This document shows positions 34,893 to 46,400 of a stretch of DNA of 64,000 nt, piece after piece. Below the pieces are notes generated by a model. That model was not told the DNA's origin. It searched no databases and saw only the letters and a list, made by a program, of their open reading frames with translations. How positions within the stretch are numbered: position 1 is the first letter of the stretch; every line of letters begins with the position of its first letter. The position numbers were made by a program, and so were the translations under genes. This stretch comes from Suillus spraguei (taxonomy: Eukaryota > Basidiomycota > Agaricomycetes > Boletales > Suillaceae), in contig JABCPU010000007.1 in the NCBI GenBank assembly GCA_016800925.1, forward strand, positions 1 to 64,000, given 5' to 3'.

Positions 34893-35368
34893 TGTTACGA
34901 ACTGGGGTGGCGTCACCAGCGACAGTGAAAAAACACAGACGGTCTGCTGGGAAGTTCTTACAATGCCCAAAAGAGAGCAAGGTGAAAGTACAAGGAACGC
35001 GTTCCGAGTACGATCAAGGGTTCTGCCTCAGAGACAAGTCTAAGAGGTATCTGCGAGAATAGAGACTAAGACTAAGGAGTGCTTAGACTTAGAGACGATT
35101 CAAGACGACTTAGGTTGGAGACCTAAGCGAAGGAGATTCCAGGTAAAACCCAGTAAGATTAAAGTAAGGACTTTACTACAAGTACATTGTGCTTAAATAG
35201 GCCAATATGTGCGCACAGACCAGATAACCGTGAGAATGTAGCTGCGTATCCTAATAAGGAAGGCATATGTTGTACAGATGCGTTGAGCATATAAGGCAAA
35301 GTCATGTGACACGTCATACAAGTAAAGAGACAAAGGGGAAATGAATAGGGGCACGTACGATTGTAACA
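34893..35368 (-). repeat. 5' LTR of E1
   Basis: 476 bp, starting TGTTACAATCG and ending CGTAACA in the transcription sense. The promoter is expected at TATTTAA 35193-35199. It adjoins the ACTAG target duplication on the right. Confidence 0.95.
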
Positions 35369-36295
35369 ACTAGGACTGGTAAGACAGGGTCCATTGGACC
35401 AAACAATGCTGGGATGGACATTGGAGGATGAATATGGAGGTCGCGAAGTTGAGGACCAAGTGCCACCAACTCAGTGACAGGGACTCCTAATATTTTCGCA
35501 GCTTCACACTGCTCGTTCGTGCAAGGTTCGTATAACCATGTGGGGTGATCATGGGAGACTATAATAGGGGGCGATGAGGTTGGTTGTTCAATAGGAGATG
35601 GAGTTCATGGGGAAGTGAGGTCCACTTGTGTTTGCTGTAAATCAGTGATAGCTTCTTCGACTAAATTTCTGGCTGCTCTTGTTTCAACGACTGATTGCTG
35701 GATAGTTTCGACGACTGCATTGGTGAGCTGCCCAATCTCCTGAACAGCAGTGTATAAGCCAGCAAAGGCATCAATATTAGAATAAACACGTGAAGAAGGG
35801 GGTGAAGGGACTGGAAGTGGATCCATATCTCTTTGCGGAGAGGGAGGTCGAGCAACACCTGCTCGGCGTTCGGCCACAATGTGAATAGCTTCTTCAACAT
35901 TGCTCTTAAAAGAACGGGGAAGCAACAGCATTGCATAAGAACGAATGCATTTTTGTAGATGTAAGATGCGCTGGCAATATGTGATTTCTGTGGTTTCATT
36001 GATGTTGGTTTCGATGAGGGCGGTGGTGCGGATAATGTTGACGAGAAGTAAGGCAGGGAATGCACCTCTTTCGGTGAGGATCCTTTCAATATCAAGAGCA
36101 TGTCCCTCGCATAGAAGGGCGGCTTCAATATAGGAGGTGTTGTTGATTTCAGTGGCAAGGGTTCTGTAGTTTTCTGCGTCGGAATCAGAGTCATTGTTGG
36201 CAATGATGATGGGAGTGATGTATGCAGTGGGGAAAGGCATTTCAAAAGGCTTTAGTTAATCAAGTGCTTGTGCGGTTTGATTGACTGAAGAATAA

Positions 36296-39200
36296 TTAGA
36301 GAGAGTGTTGCTTCTTATAAGTGTTCAGGATTCGAGCGGAGTTCTTCAAGTTCTTTTCTGGGAGCCATTCGTTATCTTCCGATGAATATCCTTTCCAAGA
36401 GACAAGATAGCATCGGCGAATGCCGGTTCCTTTATGGGAAAGAATTGCTTCTACTTCGTATTCTTCTTCTTTTTCAATAATGTCAGGCAGTGGTTCGAGG
36501 AAGTTCGGACCATGTACGTCCATTTCGCTATAGGACGATAAGACGGAAGCATGGAAAGTGGGATGAATTTTCCATTGTGGAGGGAGTTTGAGCATAAATG
36601 TGATAGGTGATAAGACATCGATGATCGGGAAAGGTCCGTACTGTTTTGGTGCGAGTTTCCGTGATGGGAGTTTGAGTCTAAGATTAGCAGCAGATAGCCA
36701 GACCTTATCTCCGATCTTCCATGGAATGTACTTTTCTCCTCGGGATTGTTCGGACATTGTTTGCATTGCAATGTTATGGCAGGCGATTGCTTCTTCTCTT
36801 ATCTTCTGCAGGGATCGTACTCGATCTTCTGCTGCTGGGACAGATAAGTCGGGGATCAGATGAGGGATAGCGCGTGGTTTGTATCCCATCATTAGGTAGA
36901 AGGGTGATGCATTCCTTGCATCGTGTTTTTGGTGGTTGTGGACAAATTCTGCAATTGGTAGATATTCTACCCAGTCTTCGGGGTTATTGCGGCAATAGAT
37001 GCGCAAGTATGTTTCGAGTTCTTGATTGAGCCATTCGGTTTGACCATCGGTCTGGGGGTGATAAGCCGTAGATGGAGTGATGGCATAGTCAAGAAGTCTG
37101 GCAAGTTCTTTAGAGAAATGGGATAGGAACTGTGGGCCACAATCAGAGATAACTTTGTCATGGAGTCCAAATCGACAATAGACGTGCTTCGAGAATAGTT
37201 TGGCAATGCCTTCGGAAGTAATGGTTTTCAGACAAGGGATAATAATTACCCCCTTTGTAATGCCATGGTCTACCATGACCATGATACTGTCAAAGCCCCC
37301 AGAGACCGGGAGGTCAGTGATAAGATCGACGGAGACCTGAGAAAAAGGTCGAGTCGCAGATGAGGGGATCAGGGTAAGCAGAGGTCAGACAGGATGTGTA
37401 TCTGCTTTCATTTGCTGACAAAGGGCGCAACCCTCCACATATTTCCGAATATAAGAGCCCATAGCGGGCCACCAGGCTTCTCGTTTGATGAGTTCTTTAG
37501 TTTTGAATCTACCGGGATGTCCCATGGTAGGATGATCATGATACCTTTTCAGGATATCGGGACGATGTGCCGGTGGAATGTAGGCATGATTCTTAAAATA
37601 GAGGACATTCTCCTCAATCTTCCAGTCAGAAAGTGCCAACTTCATAGGTGGAAGGCACATGCCATCAAGGGCATCAGATGCTGTTTTGAAGACAGGATCA
37701 TTGAGGGGGTCAGAGGATGACAAAACATCCTTTAGATCGGTGTCAATAAGACGAATGAATAGAGCGTCAGGGAGGAGAGTCTGGTTCTCGTTATCGTCTT
37801 TGCCGGATTCGTAGTCAGGCTGGCGGGATAGTGCATCAGGTACTGCCAATTTGGTACCTGCAACATGATGCAGTTCAATGTTGTAAATAGACAAAATCAG
37901 TTGCCAATGTGCTTGGCGATGGGTAAGCTTCTGTGCACTTCTAAAGTACAGAAGATTCTTGTGGTCGGTGAATACCAGGATGGGGTGTGGGTTTCCTTCA
38001 AGATAATGATGCCATTCATTCAATGCCCGGATTACGGCAAGGAGTTCCCAGTCAAAGATCTGGTAATTGTGTTCTGCGGGGTTCAAAGACTGTGAGAGAT
38101 ATGCGCATGGGTGATAAACACCATTCTCACCAGTCTGCAAGAGAACTCTGCCAGTTGCTACAAGTGAAGCATCGGTAGCAATAGCAAATTGTCGGGAAGG
38201 ATCAGGGTTATGGAGTACTGGTTGGGATGTGAAATGTCATTTCAGTTCTTCGAAGGTGTCCATACATTCGCTTGACCAATCAAAGGCCTTATCTTTCTTT
38301 GTTAATTCGATAAGGGGTCGGGCGATGTCAGAGTAGTGGGAAATGAACGTGTGGTAGAAGTTGCAAAAACCGAGGAATGACCAGACTTCTTTTACGGATT
38401 TTGGTGTTGGCCATTCAGCGATTCCCTTGGTCTTGGTGGTATCCATAGCAACTTGTCCAGGGCAAATTATCATTCCGAGGTATTCCACTTCTTCTGCATC
38501 GAAGGTGCATTTCTCCAGTTTCAGGAACAAATGTTCCTTTCGTATTTTCATCAAAACCTGTCTGGTTCATTCGCAGTGTTCTGCCATTGTTGTAGAGAAA
38601 ATCAGGATATCGTCCATGTAGATAACCATCCATCCTTCATTGATTTCCTGTTGGAAGGTACAATTCATGTACGCTTGGAAAGTTGCTGGGGAATTACAGA
38701 GGCCAAATTCCATGGTAAATGCTGCTTTCCAGCGATCATCGGGATGGATGCGAATGTTATTATAACCGGACCGGATATCCATTTTCGTAAAGAACTGTGC
38801 GTTGTGAAGGCGTGCGACGAGGGAAATAGGGAGTGGCAGCGGATAAGTGTTCTTGACTGTTTAATCATTGATGTAGTGATAATCTTGACAGGGACGCAAT
38901 TCTCCACTCTTCTTTCCCACAAAGAAGAAGCCACTAGCTTGGGGTGACTTTGATTCTGAGATGAAGCCTTCTCCAATGTTTTCATCGATAAACGTTTTGA
39001 CGGCAGCATGTTCTTTTTCCGATAGTGGGTAAACCTTAGACGTGCGGGGAATAAAACCGGGTTTAGTATCAATCTGATGATCAATACCAGGGCGTTCAGG
39101 GGGTAGTTTGTTTAGTCCATCTTTAGCAAAGATATCCACAAAGTTGTGCAAGTATTCCAGGACCAATTCTTCAAAGGATTTCTTTTTCTTCTCCTTCTCA

Positions 39201-40395
39201 TCCATAGCAAATTCCTGAGCTTTATTGCTGTATTTCAGAGGAGGAAGGGAGATTGTGGAGTAGTTGGGGAGTTGTTCGAGTCGGGAAGTTCCATCACATG
39301 TGAGGGGTGTATCCATGGATACTTCTTCGATGATTCTCATACTAACTCCATCCGTGTCATATTCTACAAGGAATTCTCCGTCTCCAAGCTCATAAGAGGA
39401 AATTTCTCATACTTCTGGCGCATGCCAGACGTCTTTCATGGTGTTGAACTGGTCATCATCCTCTGTTGGGATCAATGAGGGCACGGGTTCTTCTTCATCG
39501 GGAATTTCTTCAATTGAAGCTGAAGGAGTATTTTGAAGAGTTTTCATAGGAACGTAGAACTTGGATAGTTTCGGTACATTTGTATCCCGTCCAGGGATTT
39601 CTTCTTCTGCTTTTCTTTTTCCATACTTCTGTTCTTCTATTGGCCGTTGCTCAATAGGTTCTGGTCTGGCCCAATACTCGGGTTTGGAGTTGTTCTTGCG
39701 CTTTTCTGCGCAAAGAATCAGTGACACTGCTCTCGGTAGTTGTACATGGGGGTAGGGTTTTTAGTACGTGGCATTTGTATTTCAGGTTCTGGATCTTCTG
39801 GAACATCAGGAATGTTAATAGAAGGGGTATCAAGGGGTTTCGGAAGTTGTGAATTTTGCCATTTCTTGGGATGACAATGGAAAGCCGAGGGTAACCCGTT
39901 CTTCTTTCGATCTGTATCCAAGTCGATTTCAATTTCATCAGACTTCATTGTTCGAGGGAGGGCAAGTGTTTTGGCAGCCCAATCTATACTGGGGTTTATG
40001 GCGCGTAACCACAGGATTCCCAGAAGGATTTGATCTCTTCATCCTAGTTTAGTGATATTGAACTTTCCATACATGGTTTGTTCATCAATTTTGACCACTA
40101 GGAGACAATAGTGTGTGATCGGCCCTCCCTTGATAAGGGTTCCATCTGCTGTAGTGACTCAAAATGGTGTCTTAAGTTTTCGTCATGTGATTTTATGGAG
40201 TTTCACAAACTCTTCGGAAATAAATGTTCCTGCTGTGCCGGAATCGATGACAGCGGTAGTGTCAACGGATTTTAAGCAGGTATGTGAGTGAAGGGTGATA
40301 GGAATGTGAAGTTCTTTTCTTTCACCTACAGCACGTACAAGCCTTAGTAATACATTGGGAGAAACATATGTCGAATCCTTGTTTCTCCAATTTAA
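36296..40395 (-). pseudogene. Pol of E2, heavily damaged
   Basis: Same domain order as E1. Protease VIDSGTAGTFIS keeps DSG, then TGA at 40183-40185 (the same site as in E1) and further stops near 40157 and 40044. RT keeps IYMDDILIF near 38610 but has lost 10 residues (LFEPNVMFFG in E3) at 38699-38706. RNase H to integrase reads 38140-37385, then TGA near 37382, then 37282-36296 with ISDCGPQFLS (the usual Arg is Cys), YHPQTDGQTEWLNQE and the chromodomain YLVSWKGYSSEDNEWLP. Inactive. Confidence 0.9.
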
Positions 40396-41228
40396 AAATC
40401 CTCTATAAGCTGCCTCACGGTTTCTTCATCTTCTTCGTCTTTGACTTTGGTTTGTCGGAGTGGAGTCTTTTTCTTTCTTTCAGGACAGTTATGAATATGG
40501 TGCCCAGTCTTCTTGCATCTGAAGCATTGTCCCTTTTTCATACATTCGGATCTCTCCATATCGGAGATTCGATCTACGACCATTGCGTTTGAATCATGAT
40601 TGGGTGTGTAACACACATTTCCATAGTTCTTCTTCTGCTGCTGCGGAGCATGACGTGCTCGTAACGCTAGAAGGTGGTGGTGGGAGTTGTCAATGGAAAT
40701 GCATTGCAATACAATGTTATGGAATATCTCTGAGACATCTTCTGGCGTGAAAAGCTGGGTTAGGATACCTAGGTTGAGGCCATCTTGGAAGAATTGAATC
40801 TTTGTGGCATCATCGGTGATGTGGGCCTTGGCTGCAAGTGCCTCAAAGTCAGTGATATAAGTATGAAGATCACCGCTTCCTTGTTTGAGGTCTCTGAGCT
40901 TTGTTAATGCAGTCCCTCTGGTATCCACTGGCTCGAAAGCTTCATTGAAGCATTTCATGAAATCCTTCAATGTCCCATAACCAACCTTTTGTCCAGAGGA
41001 GTCGGTTGACTGGGCATGAGCAAGGAATTGTTCTTTCCAAGATTTAGCATTCTTCTCGGTCATGAAGGATGTAATGAAAATGATCTTCTGCTTGTCGGTG
41101 GTGTAGAGCTTTTCGTTAATATCAAAGCATAGATTGCATGATTGGATGAACTCCAGAGAGTTGTCACAATCTCCATCAAAACTGGTTGGAAGACCGATTT
41201 TGTATTCAAATTCTTTGGTGGTCGTCAT
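40392..41228 (-). CDS. Gag of E2
   Basis: 278 residues from ATG 41228 (MTTTKEFEYKIGLPTSFDGD), the same length as in E1, with CCHC knuckle CFRCKKTGHHIHNC. It ends at TAA in GATTTTTAA, and pol opens in the -1 frame at the T run. It is intact although the pol of the same element is destroyed. Confidence 0.9.
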   Translation of the reverse strand: MTTTKEFEYKIGLPTSFDGDCDNSLEFIQSCNLCFDINEKLYTTDKQKIIFITSFMTEKNAKSWKEQFLAHAQSTDSSGQKVGYGTLKDFMKCFNEAFEPVDTRGTALTKLRDLKQGSGDLHTYITDFEALAAKAHITDDATKIQFFQDGLNLGILTQLFTPEDVSEIFHNIVLQCISIDNSHHHLLALRARHAPQQQKKNYGNVCYTPNHDSNAMVVDRISDMERSECMKKGQCFRCKKTGHHIHNCPERKKKTPLRQTKVKDEEDEETVRQLIEDF

Positions 41229-41363
41229 GATGGTGATTCGTCTAGTGAGTTATACTTTCTCGGTGCCGACACACGCGGTCTTGCTGTCCGTTAGGGCTTT
41301 ATCAGGTTTCAGGGTTCAGGGTCAAAGACTAGATAGTCGACGATCAGGTGGACTTTAATCTTT

Positions 41364-41384
41364 TGTTACAAACTGGGATGGCAT
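41364..41384 (-). repeat. Inner stub of the E2 5' LTR
   Basis: 21 bp (TGTTACAAACTGGGATGGCAT) joined to the E2 leader ACTTTAATCTTT, then cut by the 3' LTR of E3. The last five bases GGCAT are the expected target duplication of E3, whose right-hand copy is deleted. Confidence 0.8.
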
Positions 41385-41859
41385 TGTTACGAACTGGGGT
41401 GGCGTCACCAGCGACAGTGAAAAGACACAGACAGTCTGCTGGGAAGTTCTACAATGTCCAGAAGAGGACAAGGTGAAAGTACAAGGAACGTGTTCCGAGT
41501 ACTATCAAGGGTTCTGCCTCAAAGACAAGTCTAAGAGGTTCTACGAGAATAGAGACTAAGGCTAAGGAGTGCTTAGACTTAGAGATGATTCAAGACGACT
41601 TAGGTTGGAGACCTAAGCGAAGGATATTCCAGGTAAAACCTAGTAAGATTAAAGTAAAGAATCTACTACAAGTACACTGTGCTTATATAGGTACATATGT
41701 GTGCACAGACCAGGTAACCGTGGGAATGTAAGTGCGTATCCTAATGAGAAAGGCAACTATAGTACAGATGCGTTGAGCATATGAGTCAGAGTCATGTTAT
41801 GTAATATACAAGTAAGGGAGTCAAAGAGAAAATGAATAGGGGCACATACGACTGTAACA
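41385..41859 (-). repeat. 3' LTR of E3
   Basis: 475 bp, TGTTACGAAC to CTGTAACA. It is followed by TTACCCCGTTTT, the complement of the E3 polypurine tract with one C replaced by G. Confidence 0.93.
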
Positions 41860-41890
41860 TTACCCCGTTTTACATGTAAAGTCACCGACT

Positions 41891-43360
41891 TTACTCGTCC
41901 TGATTAGTGTAATAGACGGGATCGTCGCTATACTCGTAGTCCTCATCAAGGAATGACCCACTCCTCATGTATGCGGCTTCTTCAGCACCAGCACATCATT
42001 TAGAATCCCGCCTTCTTGCTGCTCGAGTTCATTCATCACGAAGCTGTTGCTCCCAAGAACAAAGCGCTTCGTAGAACCTGTCATCTTTCCAGGTTAACGC
42101 AAACGGAGTAGTCCCGACTCTTTGGGGACAGTAGATAGAAAGATGGGTAGGAGCATGTTGCAGACAAATTTGGCACTGGTAGTCGGGGCAATTCTTTTGC
42201 CGATGCCTGGTAATACCACAGACTCGACACTTCATATTCTCATCAGTGTTAGAGGTGGATATGCATAAGGGTGATGGCGAAATAATGGGTTTGGGACTGG
42301 TGGATCTGGCGCGCTTCTTTCCTTTCTTTCACGCCATACGACTTAAAGCGAAGGTATTGTCGCATCTGAGCTGTGCCTGTTGTTTAGTGGTAAGAGTGTA
42401 TGCCGATATTGGGAGGTCGGGTGTAGTTGCTCGTTCAGCAACTGCGAGGAGTTCGTTAGAGGAGGAGGGGGACGTTATACCGAAGTCCTTTACTAGGACT
42501 GGTGAAACAGGGTCCATTGGACCAAATGATGCTGGGATGGACATAGGGGGATGAATATGGAGGTTGCAAAGTCGAGGACCGAGTCCCACCAACTCAGCGA
42601 CAGGAACTCCTAATATTTTTGCAGCTTCACACTGCTCTTCTGTGCAGGGCTCGTATAGCCATGTGGGGTGATCGTGGGAGACTATAACGGGGGGCGGTGA
42701 GGTTGGTTGCTCAATAGGAGATGGGGTTCATGGAGAGGTGAGGTCGGCTTGCGTTTGCAGATCAGTAATAGCTTCTTCGACTAGGTTTCTGGCCGCTCTT
42801 GTTTCAGCGACTGATTGTTGGATGGTTTCGACAACTGCATTGGTGAGCTGTCCGATCTCTTGGACAGCAGTACATAAGCCAGTAAAGGCATCAGGATTAG
42901 AATACATGCACGAAAATGAGGATGGAGGGACTGGAAGTGGGTCCGTATCTCTTTGCGGAGTGGGAGGTCGAGCAACACCTGCTCGACGTTCGGCCACGAT
43001 GTGAATAGCTTCTTCAACATCGCTTTTAAAAGAACAGGGAAGCAACAGCATAGCGTAAGAATGAATGCGTTTTTGTAGATGCAGGATACGCTGGCAATAC
43101 GTGATTTCTGTGGTCTCATTGATGGTAGTTTCAATGAGGGCAGCGGTGTGGATGATGTTAACGAGGAGTAAAGCAGGGAAGGCACCCCTTTCGGTGAGGA
43201 TTCTTTCAATTTTGAGAGCATGTCCTTCGCATAGAAGGGCGGCTTCAATGTAGGAGGTGTTGTCGATTTCAGTGGCAAGGGTTCTGTAGTTTTCTGCATC
43301 GGAGTTGAAGTCATTGTTGGCAATAGTGACGGGGGTGATGTATGCGATGGGAAAAGACAT
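41891..43360 (-). pseudogene. Third ORF of E3
   Basis: 490 codons from ATG 43360 (MSFPIAYITP) to TAA 41891, the same length as in E1. Helical N-terminal and middle parts are conserved. The first knuckle CRVCGITRHRQKNC has Arg in place of the usual Gly, and the second, CQICLQHAPTHLSIYC, is intact. Several in-frame stops (near 42725, 42333, 42030 and 41997) stand mostly where CGA or TGG would fit. Confidence 0.8.
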
Positions 43361-43416
43361 TTCAAACAGTGTTAGTTGATCAAGTGCTTTGTGCATTTTG
43401 ACTGACTGAAGAATAA

Positions 43417-46400
43417 TCAGAGAGAGTGTTGCTTCTTATAAGCATTCAGGATTCGAGCGGAGTTCTTCAAGTTCTTTTCTGGGAGCCACTCGTTATCTCC
43501 CGATGAATATCCTTTCCAGGAAACAAGATAGCATTGGCGAGTGCCAGTTCCTTTATGGGAAAGGATTGCTTCTACTTCGTATTCTTCTTCTTCTTCAATG
43601 ATGTCAGGTGGTGGTTGGGGAAGTTCGGGCCATGTACGTCTGTTTCGCTATAGGATGATAAAACAGAAGCATGGAAAGTGGGATGAATTTTCCATTGTGG
43701 AGGGAGTTTAAGCGTGAATGTGATGGGTGATAAGACATTGATGATCAGGAACGGTCCGTATTGCTTCGGCGCAAGTTTCCATGATGGAAGTTTGAGTCTA
43801 AGATTAGTGGCAGATAGCCAGACCTTATCTCCGATCTTCCATCGAATGTACTTCTCTCCTCGGGATCACTCAGCCATTGTCTGCATCACAATGTTATGGC
43901 AGGCGATTGCTTCTTCTCTTCTCTTCTGCAGGGATTGTACTCGATCTTCTGCTGCAGGGACAGATGAGTCGGGGATCAGGTGAGGGATGGCACGTGGTTC
44001 GTATCTCATCATGAGATAGAAAGGTGATGCATTTCTTGCATCATGTTTTCAGTGGTTGTGGATGAATTCAGCGATTGGTAGGTGTTCCACCCACTCTTCA
44101 GGATTATTGTGGCAATAGATATGCAAGTACGTTTCTAGTTCTTGATTGAGCCTCTCAGTTTGGCCATCAGTCTGAGGGTGATAAGCCGTAGATGGGGCGA
44201 TAACGTAGTCGAGAAGTTGGGCAAGCTCTTTGGAGAAGCGAGATAGGAATTGCGGACCTCGATCTGAGATGACTTTGTCATGGAGTCCAAATTGACGATA
44301 GACGTGTTTCAAGAATAGTTTGGCAATGCCTTCAGAAGTGACGGTTTTCAAACAAGGGATAATAATTACCCCCTTCATAAGGCCATGGTCTACCACGACC
44401 ATAATACTGTCAAAGCCTCCAGAGACAGGAAGGTCAGTGATTAGATTGACAGAGACCTGAGAAAAGGGGCGAGTTGCAGACGAGGGAATCAGGGCAAGCA
44501 GGGGTCGAACAGGATGTGTATCTGCTTTCATTTGTTGACAAAGGGCGCAACCTTCCACGTATTTCCGAATATAAGAACCAATAGCGGGCCACCGTGCTTC
44601 CCGTTTGACAAGTTCTTCAGTTTTGAATCTACTGGGATGTCCCGCAGTAGGATGATCATGATACCTTTTCAAGATATCGGGATGATGTGCTGGTGGAATG
44701 TAGGCACGATTCTTAAAATAGAGGACATTATCCTCAATCTTCCAGTCAGTGAGTGCTGACTTCATAGGTGGAAGGCACACGCCATCAAGGGCATCGGATG
44801 CTGTCTTGAAGACAGGGTCGTCGAGGGGGTCAGAGGATGACAAAACATCCTTCAGGTCGGTGTCAATAAGACGAACGAATAGAGCGTCAGGGAGGAGAGT
44901 CTGGTCCTCGTTATTGTCTTTGCCGGAGTCATAGTCAGGCCGGCGAGATAGTGCATCAGGTACTGCCAATTTGGTACCTGCAACGTGATGTAGTTCAATG
45001 TCGTAGATAGACAAAATCAGTTGCCAATGGGTTCTGTGCACTTCTAAAGTACAGAAGGTTCTTGTGGTCAGTGAATACCAGGACGGGATGTGGGTTTCCT
45101 TCAAGATAATGACGCCATTCATTCAATGCCCAGATTACGGCAAGGAGTTCCCAATCAAAGATTTGGTAATTGTGTTCTGCAGGGTTCAAAGACTGAGAGA
45201 TATGTGCATGGGTGATAAACACCATTCTCATTGGTCTGCAAGAGAACTCCACCAGTCACTACAAGTGAAGCGTCGGTAGCGATAGCAAATTGTCAGGCAG
45301 TATCAGGGTTACGGAGTACCAGTTGGGATGTGAAGCATTGTTTCAGTTCTTCGAAGGTGTCCATACATTCACTTGACCAATCAAAGGCCTTATCTTTCTT
45401 TGTTAATTCGATAAGGGGTCGGGCAATGTCAGAGTAGTGAGAAATGAACGTGCGGTAGAAGTTGCAAAAACCGAGGAATGACCAGACTTCTTTTACAGAT
45501 TTTGGTGTTGGCCATTCGGCGATTCCCTTGTTTTCAGTGGTATCCATAGCAACTTGTCCGGGGTGAATTATCATTCCGAGGTATTCCACTTCTTCTGCAT
45601 CGAAGGTGCATTTCTCCGGTTTCAGGAACAACTGTTCCTTTTGTATTTTCATCAAAACCCGTCTGGTTCGTTCGTGGTGTTCTGCCATTGTTGTAGAGAA
45701 AATCAGGATATCGTCCATGTATATGACCATCCATCCTTCATTGATTTCCTGCTGGAAGGTATGATTCATGTATGCTTGGTAAGTTGCCGGGGAATTGCAA
45801 AGACCAAAGAACATGACGTTCGGTTCAAAGAGGCCGAATTCCATAGTAAAAGCTGCTTTCCAGCGATCGTCGGGATGGATGTGAATGTTGTTATATCCGG
45901 ACAGAATATCCATTTTCATAAAGAACTGCACATTGTGAAGGCGTGCGACGAGGGAAACAGGAAGTGGGAGTGGGTAAGCATTCTTGACTGTCCAGTCATT
46001 GATGTAGCGATAATCTTGACAGGGGCGCAATTCTCCACTCTTCTTTCCCACAAAGAAGAAACCACTAGCTTGGGGCGATTTCGATTCTGAGATGAACCCT
46101 TTCGCAACATTTTCATCAATAAATGTTTTGACGGCAGCGCGTTCTTTTTCCGATAGTGGGTAAACCTTTGACGTGCAAGGAATAAAACCAGGTTTAGTAT
46201 CAATCCAATGATCAATACCAGGGCGTTCAGGAGGCAGTTTGTTTAATCCGTCTTTAGCAAAGACATTTGCAAAGTCATGCAAATATTCCGGGACCAATTC
46301 TTTGAAGGGTTTCTTTTTCTTTTCCTTCTCTTCTGTGGCGAATTCTTGAGCTTTGTTACTGTATTTCGGGGGAGGAAGAGAGACTGTGGAGTAGTTAGGA

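Larger units (their letters stand above)
27728..35368 (-). mobile_element. E1: full-length young LTR-1 chromovirus
   Basis: 7.64 kb with exact duplication ACTAG (27723-27727 and 35369-35373). The two 476-bp LTRs differ at only two positions by my reading (GGCAT/GGCGT near 27747, and ACACTG/ACATTG). Order in the transcription sense: 5' LTR, self-priming site, gag, pol, third ORF, polypurine tract, 3' LTR. It sits inside the third ORF of E2, so it is the younger of the two. Confidence 0.95.
25580..36240 (-). pseudogene. Third ORF of E2, split by E1 and by a solo LTR-3
   Basis: Pieces on the minus strand: 36240-35369, 27722-27198 and 25655-25580. Added together they make 1473 nt, or 491 codons with stop, matching the 490-codon frames of E1 and E3. 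The start is ATG 36240 (MPFPTAYITP), the first ATG after pol. The Cys/His region reads CRFCGILGHRQKNC then CQICLQHAPTHLSIYC. A TGA stands near 35608 where CGA is present in E1. Role unknown; see the E1 copy. Confidence 0.82.
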
